The notes under the pieces are model-generated. The model saw only the letters and a list, made by a program, of their open reading frames with translations. It ran no database searches and was not told the origin of the DNA. This document shows, piece after piece, positions 26,583-35,305 of a DNA stretch of 64,000 nt. Each line of letters begins with the position of its first letter. The stretch's first letter is position 1. The stretch is from CAVSQX01 sp963730225 (lineage in GTDB: Bacteria > Planctomycetota > Phycisphaerae > Tepidisphaerales > Tepidisphaeraceae), in contig CAVSQX010000004.1 of assembly GCA_963730225.1 (NCBI GenBank), forward strand, positions 868,001 to 932,000, given 5' to 3'. The position numbers and the translations under genes were made by a program.

Positions 26583-27233
26583 GTGAAAACCGGCATCGTC
26601 ATCGTCGATCACGGCTCGCGGCGAAACGAGAGCAATCAAATGCTCGAAGAAATCGCCCGGCTTTTCGCCAAGCGATTTTCGGAGAAGTACGAGATCGTGG
26701 AACCGGCGCACATGGAACTGGCCGAGCCGTCGATCGCATCGGCGTATGCGGCGGCGGTACGGCGCGGAGCGGAGCGGGTGGTGGTGTGTCCGTTTTTTCT
26801 GGGGCCGGGAAAACATTGGACGCAGGATATTCCGCGATTGACCGCCGAAGCGGCGGCGGCGTTTCCGCAGACGAAATATCATGTGACCCAGACGCTGGGG
26901 ATCGATGATTTGATTTTGGATTTGATGGAGAAGCGGATTGCGCATTGCGATGCGCATGAGGATGTTTGCGAAGGGTGCGTGCCGTTTACGCGCCGGCCCG
27001 CAGGGCCGGGCACCCGGCCCTGCGGGCCGGCGCGTAAACGTCAAATCCGTGAAACGCTGCCCTCCATTGCAGGGACGACGACTTCTCCCATTCCCGCCGT
27101 CAAAAGTCGCGCGGCAAAACCCTCGGCCTGCGGAACTTCTCCATGCACCACATACGCCGTCGTTTCGCGCCGAATCGTCGGCTTCAAAAACCGCATAAGC
27201 TCATCGGCGTCGGCGTGGCCGCTCAGGCCGTGA
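26583..27233 (+). CDS. cbiX: CbiX/SirB-type sirohydrochlorin chelatase, C-terminus disrupted by a palindrome
   Basis: The start is a GTG at 26583. Residues 1-130 match short CbiX proteins that insert metal into sirohydrochlorin: GIVIVDHGSRRNESNQML, with the catalytic His of DHGSR; VVCPFFLGPGKHW; and HVTQTLGIDDLILDLM. The cysteine-rich end CDAHEDVCEGC resembles the natural tail of cyanobacterial-type CbiX. The reading frame then enters a 56-base perfect palindrome (26984-27039) and runs a further 65 or so codons antisense to the next gene. The original stop was probably lost; the tail is unlikely to be functional. Confidence 0.75.
   Translation: MKTGIVIVDHGSRRNESNQMLEEIARLFAKRFSEKYEIVEPAHMELAEPSIASAYAAAVRRGAERVVVCPFFLGPGKHWTQDIPRLTAEAAAAFPQTKYHVTQTLGIDDLILDLMEKRIAHCDAHEDVCEGCVPFTRRPAGPGTRPCGPARKRQIRETLPSIAGTTTSPIPAVKSRAAKPSACGTSPCTTYAVVSRRIVGFKNRISSSASAWPLRP
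26984..27039. repeat. Perfect 27-bp inverted repeat between cbiX and the nuclease gene
   Basis: The two 27-base arms are exact reverse complements around a two-base centre (CA). The outer ends are GTTTACGCG and CGCGTAAAC, and the core is GGCCCGCAGGGCC. It starts one base after the stop of the convergent nuclease gene and is read through by the cbiX frame. The related palindrome at 41170-41223 has the same core but GTTTAGCG ends. Confidence 0.85.
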
Positions 27234-28435
27234 ATCGTGCGAACCTGGCAGCGCACATCGTAAAACCGATCCAGAACCCGCACCCGTTTCGTGCCGTCCT
27301 GAAGCCGTCGGCCCAGCGTCTGCGGGGGAATCCAGCCAACGAAAACCACCATGTCATCGGGCTGTTCCAAACTGTTTTTCAGATGGTGTTGGATTCTTCC
27401 AAATTCACACGTCGGGCTGCTGGCGATGATCACCATCGGCCCCTGCGCATTGTTAATCGCCTTGCTCTGCTGAGTGGATGACGCAAACGTCACCCGGCCG
27501 ACGCCAAAAACATCCGCCTTGCCGATCATCTGGCACGTGTTGGGGTCGTAGCATTCGGGATATTGGGCGTACACCCGGCTGATCTCCACGCCCATCGGGC
27601 TGTCGATGAAAATCGGCAGCGATGGAATCTGCTTTTTCTCGATGAATTGCTGCATGTACCAGAGCACGGTTTGCGTTCGACCAACGGCGAAGCTGGGAAC
27701 CAGCAGCCGACTTTTGTGGGCGACGCAGAATTGCACGGCGTCGAGAAATTGCGGGCCGACTTGTTCGATCGGGCCGTGCGAGGTGTTGCCGTAGGTGCTT
27801 TCGGTGATGACCTGCTCGACGGCAAATGGAATCGGGTGCGGATCGCGGAGAATGACGGTTCCGTAGCGTCCGACATCCGCAGTGAAAAGCAGATTTCGGG
27901 CTCGGCCGCCTTCAATCCATTCCAGAACCACGTACGCCGAGCCGAGAATGTGGCCGGCGTCGTAAAATGTGAACGAAGCGCCGTGGCCCAGATCGGTTTT
28001 TTTCTCGTAGGGAACGATGCGAAAAAGTTTGATCGCGGCATCGACATCGGCCGAGCCGTACATCGGTTGGGCCGGGCGGGCGTCGGGCGGCAGAAAGCGT
28101 CGATTCTGATATTCGGCATCTTCCTCCTGAATGTGAGCGGCGTCTTTCATGACGATCGTGGCCACGGCGGAGGTTGCCCCGGTGCAATAGATCGGCCCGC
28201 GGTATCCCAACTTCGCTGCGATCGGCAGCCGGCCGCAGTGATCGAGATGGCCGTGGGAAAGAATGATGACGTCGGCTTTCTGGAGGTTGTCGGGAAGGTA
28301 GGCATTGATGCGCAGGGCCTCATCGCGGGGGCCCTGGTACAGGCCCAGATCCAGCAGAATCCGCAGGCCGTTGATTTCGATCAGATGACAGGAACCGGTG
28401 ACGGTTCGGTCGGCGCCGCAAAACTGAATTCGCAT
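27041..28435 (-). CDS. Beta-CASP metallo-beta-lactamase ribonuclease-like protein
   Basis: I chose the ATG at 28435 (MRIQFCGADRTVTGSCHLIE), giving 464 residues. The longer frame adds an unlikely hydrophobic leader. The metallo-beta-lactamase motif is ILSHGHLDHCG. Further features are FYDAGHILGSAYVVLEW, the beta-CASP region with TESTYGN and PSFAVGRTQ, and the C-terminal RMMBL part with IHGLSGHADADEL. The family processes RNA with two zinc ions, in the cytosol. It is convergent with cbiX. Confidence 0.88.
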   Translation of the reverse strand: MRIQFCGADRTVTGSCHLIEINGLRILLDLGLYQGPRDEALRINAYLPDNLQKADVIILSHGHLDHCGRLPIAAKLGYRGPIYCTGATSAVATIVMKDAAHIQEEDAEYQNRRFLPPDARPAQPMYGSADVDAAIKLFRIVPYEKKTDLGHGASFTFYDAGHILGSAYVVLEWIEGGRARNLLFTADVGRYGTVILRDPHPIPFAVEQVITESTYGNTSHGPIEQVGPQFLDAVQFCVAHKSRLLVPSFAVGRTQTVLWYMQQFIEKKQIPSLPIFIDSPMGVEISRVYAQYPECYDPNTCQMIGKADVFGVGRVTFASSTQQSKAINNAQGPMVIIASSPTCEFGRIQHHLKNSLEQPDDMVVFVGWIPPQTLGRRLQDGTKRVRVLDRFYDVRCQVRTIHGLSGHADADELMRFLKPTIRRETTAYVVHGEVPQAEGFAARLLTAGMGEVVVPAMEGSVSRI

Positions 28436-28623
28436 CGACGAAGCGTAGTGGCGAGGGCGAATCGGCACAACCGGCGGCGGCGTCGAGGTGGCGCAATGAA
28501 CAGCCCGGTGGATAGCCGGGATCGCGCTGGAGAGCGCGGTCAAGAGAACTATCCATAATCCAACTCCGTTCAGGAAAGAAAGTGTTATTTCATGTTGCGG
28601 CGATTCGGGTATAATCCGGAAAC

Positions 28624-29165
28624 ATGGCACAAAAAGTGATTCACTTCGGCGAGTTCGTGCGATGGAACCGGGTTAACGCGAACAAAACAACCGAAGCGCT
28701 GCGCGCGAAATCGGTTTGACCGCTCGGCGAATCATCGCCATCGAAGCGATGAGTTCCCCCGACGTGCAGCACACGACGATCGCCGCACTGGCCAAGACGT
28801 TCAACATCGAACCGGAAGATTTCGACCGCGTGTGGCGCAGCACGCCGGTGCCGATCACGCGGCGAAAGGCCGGGCCGGGCAATGAGGAATCGCGGCAATT
28901 CGCGGCCGCTTGCCGGGAAGCGAAAATCACCCCGGCCGAAGCGATGCGCCGCCTGCGTTCCTGGCTGGTGGCTCAGGAGCCGGCCAAGCGTCTGGAAGTT
29001 CTTTCATTCAAGCGGGCCGCCGACGTCAGCGGGGCGATGTTCAGCGATTTGGTCGATCATCTTCAGGATCCCGCGGCGGCGGTCGCCAGGCGCGTGGGTC
29101 GTCGCGCCGCCAGTTCGGCCAGACAACGGGAATCGGACGCCAAAGGCGAAAGCAAGCGTCGCTGA
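28624..29165 (+). CDS. XRE-type helix-turn-helix protein, one frameshift
   Basis: An ATG at 28624 opens MAQKVIHFGEFVRWNRVN but stops at 28718. Another frame continues as REIGLTARRIIAIEAMSS, then QHTTIAALAKTFNIEPEDFD, a standard XRE-type HTH, through to a basic C-terminus at 29165. The two parts join with a single-base change near 28700, in an AAAA or GCGCGCG run. The full protein would be about 180 residues. It may act with the S24 repressor downstream, but there is no direct evidence. Confidence 0.6.
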
Positions 29166-29358
29166 CGGCGTTTGCGACGACGGCTAATTTCTCCCGCGGA
29201 GGAATCTGCCGGGAGATTCGCAACACCGCCGAATCGTGATCGAACTGGGCGGCGGAATCTTTGCCGTTGCCGTCGATCGGGCCGTTCACTTCCCGCAGCT
29301 CGTATTGCCGGCCGCCGATCGAAAAAATTAACTTGCCATTTTGCCGCATACCGAACAT
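29041..29358 (-). CDS. Possible small protein divergent from the S24 repressor
   Basis: From the ATG at 29358 the ORF reads MFGMRQNGKLIFSIGGRQYE, then DHDSAVLRISRQIPPREKLA, which looks like real protein. The last 35 residues are arginine/proline-rich and lie antisense to the XRE gene, so the true end may be earlier or a frameshift may exist. It is divergent from the S24 gene, a place where phages carry accessory genes. I do not recognise the family with certainty. Confidence 0.35.
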   Translation of the reverse strand: MFGMRQNGKLIFSIGGRQYELREVNGPIDGNGKDSAAQFDHDSAVLRISRQIPPREKLAVVANAVSDACFRLWRPIPVVWPNWRRDDPRAWRPPPRDPEDDRPNR

Positions 29359-29361
29359 AAT
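29333..29361 (+). promoter_or_regulatory. Sigma70-like promoter of the S24 repressor gene
   Basis: TTGCCA (29333-29338) and CATAAT (29356-29361) are separated by 17 bases; each hexamer matches five of six consensus positions. A GGAAGG ribosome-binding site lies just before the ATG at 29404. The site overlaps the start of the divergent small ORF, which would allow mutual control. Confidence 0.5.
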
Positions 29362-29403
29362 GCTAACATACGGTTTTTGGCATTTCAACTTTCGGGAAGG
29401 AAA

Positions 29404-30123
29404 ATGTCACCGGTTGGCACACTGCTTCGAGGAATGCGCCTAGCCAAGAAACTGGATGTCTCATCCATGGCCGGTGAGTTGGGCACAACGAGCCATTACC
29501 TGGAACTGGTCGAGACGGGAGTTGTGTTTCCCACCGCGGCCCAGCGCCGCTGCTGGGCGGGAAGGCTTGGATTTACCGACATGCTCGAATTCGATCGGCA
29601 GTGGCGCAGCGGATGGACGCGCGTCACATTGGCCCACCGCGACGGGTGGATTCCCGTCATCAACCACGCCCCGGCCGGTCGGCCGATCGATTACGAGGAA
29701 TACGGCATCGACAGCGGAGTCGGTTTTGAATACGTCCCGCGCAGCGCGGCGATGGGGCAACTGGCGGAAGAAATTCTGTTCGCCGTCATCGTCGTCGGCG
29801 ACAGCATGTATCCGGCGTGGTGCGAAGGAGATTTGGCCATCTTCCGCCCGATTTCACCGGATCAGTCTGCGCCGGATGGCTCGGCCGTTTTCGTGCGCTT
29901 TTCCGCCGAGCGATCGCACACCTGCACGTTCAAGAATCTTCACCGCCGGCCCGACGGCGATTTCGAGTTGCATCCCGAGAACCGGGTTTATCCGACGATG
30001 ATCGTTTCCCCGTCGCAGATCGACCGCATGGCGCTGGCGATCGAACGCCGGCCGCGGTTTTGGATTCCGCGGGGCCAGCGGCGCATGCGCGATCAGTATG
30101 TGCAGGAGTTTCCGGATGAATAG
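29404..30123 (+). CDS. S24-family LexA/CI-like repressor
   Basis: I chose the ATG at 29404 with GGAAGG four bases upstream (MSPVGTLLRGMRLAKKLDVS). The 239-residue protein has an N-terminal XRE-like HTH (MAGELGTTSHYLELVETG) and a C-terminal S24 peptidase domain. The catalytic serine lies in VVGDSMYPAWCEGDLAIF and the lysine in TFKNLHRRPDG, followed by ELHPENRVYP. This is the design of phage CI and LexA proteins that self-cleave on DNA damage. It lies about 2.5 kb beyond the end of the phage-like operon and could be its regulator. Confidence 0.85.
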   Translation: MSPVGTLLRGMRLAKKLDVSSMAGELGTTSHYLELVETGVVFPTAAQRRCWAGRLGFTDMLEFDRQWRSGWTRVTLAHRDGWIPVINHAPAGRPIDYEEYGIDSGVGFEYVPRSAAMGQLAEEILFAVIVVGDSMYPAWCEGDLAIFRPISPDQSAPDGSAVFVRFSAERSHTCTFKNLHRRPDGDFELHPENRVYPTMIVSPSQIDRMALAIERRPRFWIPRGQRRMRDQYVQEFPDE

Positions 30124-30146
30124 CCGGCCGGGGTGATGCAGTCGGC

Positions 30147-32465
30147 TCAGATCACGGCAATTTCAACATCGCCGAAGGTCTGGGTTATTGTCAGTTGCGT
30201 GGGCTTGAGATGCTCGGCTGCACCGTTGGCCGTGAAGGTCACCTGGCCGTAGATCGCGGCGGCCAATCCACCGGCGGTGGTCGTATCCACCGTTTGCAAC
30301 GACGCCGATTTGATGGTTTGAGCCACGATGCTCGAGCCCGACAGGGCATCGCCGCTGCGGCTGGTCAGCCGGAGGGATTTGATTGCCGCCGACCCCAGGT
30401 TGGCCGTTGTGGCCGTGCTGACCAAAACATTGCCGTTGGTTCCCGCGGAAATGTTCGAGCCCAGAAGCGAACCGGCGATCAAGTTTCCAACGCTCCCCTG
30501 GGCATACAGCGTCGAGTTGGCGACTTGCCCGGCAACGGAGAATTGGTTCACCACGGTGAACGCGCCGCCCGGCCCGCTGAAGCTGAGCGTCGAGCTGGAA
30601 ACGCTGCCGAGAATCCTGATCGATCCGGACGGACCGGCCGTCATGGATGTGCTGGCCAGGCTGCCGGCGAGGAAAGAGACGAGCCCGCCGGTGGTTTGAA
30701 TGGTTGCGCTGCTCACGGCGCCGTGAATCATCACAATGTTTCGACCCGCCGCGCCGGTCGCCGACGTGCTGATGGTCGACTCCGAAAATGCCCCGCTCAC
30801 GTTCAGCATTTGCGCTGCGCTGGCGGTTAAATTGGAAGCGGAAACGGAACTGGCGGTAACAATCAGCGGATCGCTTGGTGCGCTGAGCGTCAGGTCGCTG
30901 ATCGCTCCGGTCTGGATGCGGAAAGGCGTTCCGCTGCCGGTGAGCGTCAGGCTGGAACCAGACAACCCGGCCGGCGCCCGCAGGTTCTTGGCGGCCAACG
31001 CCGTCACTGTTGAATTGTTCAGCGAGCCAATGGCGAAAGTGAACGGCACGGCCGAAGCGTTGATGGTCGCATCGGTCACAGCGCCGGGCACGGTGATTGT
31101 CACCGCCGGCGAACCAGCGGCGAGTTGGATCGAAGCGCCGTTGATCTGCGCGCCCTGGAAATGCACCAATCCACCGAGGCTGATCGCCCCGGTAAAATTC
31201 CCCTGCGGGGCGACGATTCCACCGAGCACCGATGAGTCGGTGATGTTTCCGAGCGTAACGGTGTTTCCGCCGCCGTGGGCGTGGATGGAAAGCGTGCTGG
31301 CGGCCGTCGTGCCGCTGAGGGTCAAGCCATTTAAGGTCAATGCCGAGCCGGAAAGGGTTACGGCTCCAGCGTGGGAGATGCTGGCCGTGCCGGTGCCGGT
31401 AAAATCCATGGTAGCCGTGCCGCGGTTGAGCGTCACCGTAGCTAGCGCACCGCTGGGATCGGTGTAGGAGACGGATTTGTCGGCGCCTTTGGCGTTAGAA
31501 ATGCTCACGCCGGTATCGACCGTCACCGTGGCGGCATTCGACGTGTTGCCGTAAGAATCCTGCACCGTGTACGTGAACGAATCGCTGCCAACGAAATTCT
31601 GGCTTGGCGTGTAGGTGATGGTGCCGTCGGAATTGGCGACCGCCGTTCCGTCGGCGCCTTGGGCCACGATGGCCACGCTGGTGTCCAGCAGCGGAGCGTA
31701 AACCGTATCGTTGGCCAGCACGTTGATGCTCGCCGAGGGCGTGTTGAGCGTGGTGGTCGCCGTATCGTTGTTGGCCACGGGGGGTGGCGTGGCGATCGGA
31801 GCGAAAACCTTGAACGGCGTGCCGGCGGCGACGGTGCCGTTACTTGGGTTCTTTCCTGTATTGTCTTCGGTCCAGACCGACGTTTCTACGCCTTCGCTCG
31901 TGGGCACTCGTTGGGCGAAATTGATGTCGGCTTCGCCGCCGAGATTAAGATTCGTGACGGTATAGGTGAGCGTTCCGATCTCGAACTCGACGGCGTTTCC
32001 GACGATAACTCCGTCCCCGCCGGTGTCGTTGCTGGCGGCCGTATCGTTTTGCGGAGCGTTAATGTACCGCGCCTCGAAGTAGCCAGTTAAGCTATTCGGA
32101 TCCGTTCCTCCCACATCCAGATTCCCGTCGCCGTTCAAATCCTGGGAAGTGCCGTCTTCCGCGCCGCTGGCGTCCCAATTGCCCTCAACTCGTGCCGCCA
32201 AATTGCCGGCCACCGGCCCGGTTCCGACGTTCGTGGAGATGAACGAAGCATCGGTCGAAATCAGTCCGTCCGTCGCGGGAGCGTCCTGCGAATCGGTCAC
32301 CTCCGCCCAGATTTGCAGATTCACGACCTGGTTAACCGTGGTGACGTCGATCGATTTGGCGCCGCTGGCCAGGCGGATGTCAATCGTCAACGTCATAAGC
32401 TGCCGTTCTTCCAGCGCTTCGACAACTGCTCCGGTTATTCGACGATGACTGGTATGTTTGCTCAT
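30147..32465 (-). CDS. Surface protein with planctomycete LExR-type N-terminus and cadherin-like domain
   Basis: The 772-residue protein begins MSKHTSHRRITGAVVEALEE and continues RQLMT, the N-terminal motif of many planctomycete secreted proteins. After a cohesin-like region it has a tandem-95/cadherin-like domain (NDTATTTLNTPSASINVLAN, GTITYTPSQNFVGSDSFTY). A long low-complexity beta-solenoid-like part rich in Gly, Ser, Ala and Thr follows, with about 25-residue periodicity (AGSLASTSMTAGPSGSIRIL type). No C-terminal anchor is obvious. It is outside the phage operon, being separated from it by an intrinsic terminator. Confidence 0.8.
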   Translation of the reverse strand: MSKHTSHRRITGAVVEALEERQLMTLTIDIRLASGAKSIDVTTVNQVVNLQIWAEVTDSQDAPATDGLISTDASFISTNVGTGPVAGNLAARVEGNWDASGAEDGTSQDLNGDGNLDVGGTDPNSLTGYFEARYINAPQNDTAASNDTGGDGVIVGNAVEFEIGTLTYTVTNLNLGGEADINFAQRVPTSEGVETSVWTEDNTGKNPSNGTVAAGTPFKVFAPIATPPPVANNDTATTTLNTPSASINVLANDTVYAPLLDTSVAIVAQGADGTAVANSDGTITYTPSQNFVGSDSFTYTVQDSYGNTSNAATVTVDTGVSISNAKGADKSVSYTDPSGALATVTLNRGTATMDFTGTGTASISHAGAVTLSGSALTLNGLTLSGTTAASTLSIHAHGGGNTVTLGNITDSSVLGGIVAPQGNFTGAISLGGLVHFQGAQINGASIQLAAGSPAVTITVPGAVTDATINASAVPFTFAIGSLNNSTVTALAAKNLRAPAGLSGSSLTLTGSGTPFRIQTGAISDLTLSAPSDPLIVTASSVSASNLTASAAQMLNVSGAFSESTISTSATGAAGRNIVMIHGAVSSATIQTTGGLVSFLAGSLASTSMTAGPSGSIRILGSVSSSTLSFSGPGGAFTVVNQFSVAGQVANSTLYAQGSVGNLIAGSLLGSNISAGTNGNVLVSTATTANLGSAAIKSLRLTSRSGDALSGSSIVAQTIKSASLQTVDTTTAGGLAAAIYGQVTFTANGAAEHLKPTQLTITQTFGDVEIAVI

Positions 32466-32626
32466 TCGAGCTTCTCTGCCTTTGCTTAAAGTTACAATAG
32501 AAAACGTACCCCCGCCTCTCCAAAGACGCCGCCCGGCCGCAGGAGTAACACTCGGCTAACTCACGAATGTTACGATAAACTCGGTAGTTTGTAAGCCTCG
32601 TTCGGCTTAAATGCAGGCAGCAAGAG

Positions 32627-32670
32627 GAAATAAAGAAACGGCGGTGCGCAGTTGTTGCTACGCACCGCCG
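32627..32670 (-). terminator. Intrinsic terminator ending the phage-like operon
   Basis: A perfect 10-bp stem (CGGCGGTGCG at 32639-32648, CGCACCGCCG at 32661-32670) has a 12-base loop. On the minus strand it is followed by TTTCTTTATTTC. It lies 30 bases after the stop of the capsid gene and separates it from the surface protein gene. Confidence 0.85.
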
Positions 32671-32699
32671 CCAAAATTCATCCGCAAGAATGCGTCAGA

Positions 32700-33806
32700 T
32701 CAGAACTTGACCGTCGCGATGAAGATCGCCGACGGCACCTTCAGCACCGGCAAAAACGTATCGCCGGCGACCATTTTCACGGTAACCGGATCGGTGCTGA
32801 GCACGCCGTAGGCGAACATCCCGGCGGCGGTGGTGACGTTGTTCTTGAGCGACTGGGCGGCGTCCGCAGCCACCGCGCCGACGCTGGTCGGTACGGGGTA
32901 CGTGCCCTCGAGCCAGCCGATCCAATCGGGGCTGGGTTCGGGGGTGAAGACCACCTGATCGTTGCCAACCAGGTTTTGCAGATTGCCGTTCTGATCTTCG
33001 AAGAACGCATCGTACGCCGGCAGCCATTGCATGCCCAGGAGCGGGGAGGGAACCTCGGCCGTCGAAAGATACTGCGTGTTCTCACCGGCATTGCGCACGA
33101 AGTAATTCTGCAACTTCGTGTTGCTGGTCAGATACGTCGGCACGTTCTTGCCGTAGAAAGCGTATTTGAGCGGATAGCCGGTGAGCTGCGTCGCCGCCTG
33201 GCGAAGGCCGAGCAGTTGCGAATCGATATCGGCGGCGACGTTGTCCCAACTGGTGTCCAGCAAATTTCCGCCGCCCAGCACGTTGAGCTGAGCGGTGTTG
33301 CCGCTGGGCACGCCGAAGCTGGCGATGGTTTTGGCGCCGGTGGAATTCGGCAGCAGATTGCCGTTGCCGTCCCAGTAAATCGCGCCCTGAAACAGCATCT
33401 GCGTGAGAGCGGCGACGCGCAGATTGTCGAAGTTCTGCCGAAAATCGCGCACCTGCCGGGTGACTTCCTGAATGCCGCGCTTCTGGGCGGCGGTGTCATC
33501 GTACTGGAGCAGGTTCAGGTAATCGGCCGTCGGCAGCAGGATGCTTTCCACGGTGTGAATCAGCTTCACCGGCACGGCGTCTGCGCCCTTGAGCTTCCGC
33601 TGCTGGCTGGGCGATCCGTAAGCGGCGATTCGCGCCACCGTGCGCGTGCCATAGACCCGGGTGTACTGGCCGGTGTCTCGATCAACGGTCTTGTCGACCT
33701 GATAAAAACCTTTGGGAAATGCATTGGAGATGCCCGTCGCTGTGCCTTGAATAACGCCGCACAGGTTGGGGCCTCCAAGAATGTCCTGGAGGGTAACGGT
33801 AGACAT
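32700..33806 (-). CDS. Major capsid protein (lambda E family)
   Basis: This 368-residue protein fits the phage lambda E-type major capsid family (PF03864). Typical elements are an N-terminal arm, AVPVKLIHTVESILLPTADY, QEVTRQVRDFRQNFDNLRV, the central NTAQLNVLGGGNLLDTSWDN, and the late VPSPLLGMQWLPAYDAFFED with VVFTPEPSPDWIGWLEGTYP. It forms the icosahedral shell. It is the last gene of the operon and directly follows the putative decoration gene, as in lambda (D then E). Confidence 0.85.
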   Translation of the reverse strand: MSTVTLQDILGGPNLCGVIQGTATGISNAFPKGFYQVDKTVDRDTGQYTRVYGTRTVARIAAYGSPSQQRKLKGADAVPVKLIHTVESILLPTADYLNLLQYDDTAAQKRGIQEVTRQVRDFRQNFDNLRVAALTQMLFQGAIYWDGNGNLLPNSTGAKTIASFGVPSGNTAQLNVLGGGNLLDTSWDNVAADIDSQLLGLRQAATQLTGYPLKYAFYGKNVPTYLTSNTKLQNYFVRNAGENTQYLSTAEVPSPLLGMQWLPAYDAFFEDQNGNLQNLVGNDQVVFTPEPSPDWIGWLEGTYPVPTSVGAVAADAAQSLKNNVTTAAGMFAYGVLSTDPVTVKMVAGDTFLPVLKVPSAIFIATVKF

Positions 33807-33908
33807 GGGAACTCCTAAAAAAGTATTGATTATTGATTAGTGCGTAACGGAGGCGATGCCCGATTTACCGGCGACATCGGTTCCCTTTTACGCAATACGC
33901 AATAATCA

Positions 33909-34625
33909 CTACGAGGCAAAGTCGTCCGAAAAATTCACGCCCGGACACGTTTGCTTCAGCGCCATTTTGATCGAGGCGATCAGGCTCGTGTCGCTCGGAT
34001 AATTCACGATCACCTTGGTATTGATCGTGCCGCCGGCGGCCAAAAGCTGCGAATCGAAGACATCGACGCGCGTCGAGTTGAGTTGATCGACGACTTTCGT
34101 GCCCCAGGCATCGCACAGCAGCGTGACGATTGTTTCGCTGCCGTCGGTGGGCTGAATCAGCGAGCCGCTGACCGCGTCGGCGCTGAGCGCGGTGATGGTG
34201 ATGGCGCCCGTCGATGTGTTGACCGCGGAATACGTGACGACCTGCGTCGCCACCGTTCCGCCGCTGGTCGGAGGCCCGGTCAGCTTGAACGTGCCGCTGG
34301 CGCCGATTCGACGGACAATCTCGGCGGCGGTGTTCACGTCGGTGGTGATGGTCGTATTCGACCCGCCGCCGTGCGCGTAAGCCGCACTGGTCAGACCGAT
34401 GATACTGTTGGCGTATTTGCCGGTCGCGGTCACTTTTCCCAGCAGCGTGCCCGCATACAACAGCCACGTGTATGGCGCGTTGAGGGCATTGCCGCTGAGA
34501 GTGCCATCGATGGTGACCGGCGCCGCGATGAACTGCGCGAACTGCCGATTGGCCGAAAAGATTTCCCGTGGCGTCGCCGTGTAGGTCGACAGCATGCCGG
34601 GTTTTCCGTTTGGAACAGAGAACAT
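33909..34625 (-). CDS. Putative head decoration protein
   Basis: I chose the ATG at 34625 (MFSVPNGKPGMLSTYTATPR). The 238-residue protein is beta-rich and has repeats of Thr, Ala and Gly. The segment VTIDGTLSGNALNAPYTWLL and the position just before the capsid gene suggest a lambda D-like decoration protein. Compared with lambda D (110 residues) it is longer, and the family match is by position and composition only. It could instead be a head fibre. Confidence 0.5.
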   Translation of the reverse strand: MFSVPNGKPGMLSTYTATPREIFSANRQFAQFIAAPVTIDGTLSGNALNAPYTWLLYAGTLLGKVTATGKYANSIIGLTSAAYAHGGGSNTTITTDVNTAAEIVRRIGASGTFKLTGPPTSGGTVATQVVTYSAVNTSTGAITITALSADAVSGSLIQPTDGSETIVTLLCDAWGTKVVDQLNSTRVDVFDSQLLAAGGTINTKVIVNYPSDTSLIASIKMALKQTCPGVNFSDDFAS

Positions 34626-34689
34626 GGAGACCTCGCTTGCTTTGAAAAAAGGTGTGAAAATAAACGTTGCGTTCGGATACAATGCTGAT

Positions 34690-34941
34690 ATGACCAGCGA
34701 ACAATTGCGAAATCTGTGGAAGGGCCAGCCGTTTCGCCCGTTTGTGATGCACCTGGCGGACGGAAGAAACGTGCGGGTGAAACACGCTGAGTTCTTGCTG
34801 CCTTCACCCAGCGGACGAACGGTGATCGTCTACCAGCCCGATGATTCGTTTAACGTCGTCGATCTGCTCCTTGTGACCGATTTGGAAGTGGGCTCCAACG
34901 GACACGGCAAATCGCCAGGTCGTAGCCGTCGGCGCGGCTGA
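34690..34941 (+). CDS. Small planctomycete-type protein, opposite strand within head module
   Basis: From the ATG at 34690 the 83-residue product reads MTSEQLRNLWKGQPFRPFVM, HLADGRNVRVKHAEFLLPSP, GRTVIVYQPDDSFNVVDLLL and ends in a basic tail. This short protein type, with RPFxxHLADGR and FNVVDLLLVT, is familiar from planctomycete chromosomes and has no assigned function. It starts divergently from the putative decoration gene, 64 bases away, and runs against the phage operon. Confidence 0.6.
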   Translation: MTSEQLRNLWKGQPFRPFVMHLADGRNVRVKHAEFLLPSPSGRTVIVYQPDDSFNVVDLLLVTDLEVGSNGHGKSPGRSRRRG

Positions 34942-35305
34942 GGAAGCATGTCAGGTTTCGATCGGTATCCTCGGTGGTGGCGAACTGTCCGGGCAATTAC
35001 CCTTTGCGTGTCGGCCGGAATACTTTAATTTAAACCGGCTAAATTGCTGGAATCACTCTCGGTTGCGAATCATTCGGCGGTGCAAACATTTCACAATTAT
35101 TTCTTGCGAGCCATTGTCGACGCCGCCCTGTGGTCGATCCTTGGCGCCTTTGAGATCGGCTTCGCAGTTGCTCGGTATCGCAGATTGGTCGTGGAACGAA
35201 AGAGCCGCGCAATCGTCTGAATAGAGTACCGAGGCGCTCCGGTCCTTCAGTGCCCAGGATTAAGATGCGTACAAAAGCGTCCCCCAGGCCGATTCTCCAT
35301 CCGAA
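34942..35305. other. Gap in the head module with one weak ORF
   Basis: No convincing gene. A plus-strand frame from a TTG at 35044 to a stop at 35218-35220 would give a 58-residue protein with a hydrophobic stretch (FLRAIVDAALWSILGAFEIG) and a basic end. It lacks a good ribosome-binding site, so I do not call it as a gene. The stretch is unusual as a 360-base hole in an otherwise compact operon. Confidence 0.4.

Noticed and set aside
30147..32465. Surface protein as a phage tail fibre
   Set aside because: It has the planctomycete secreted-protein N-terminus and lies beyond the operon terminator.
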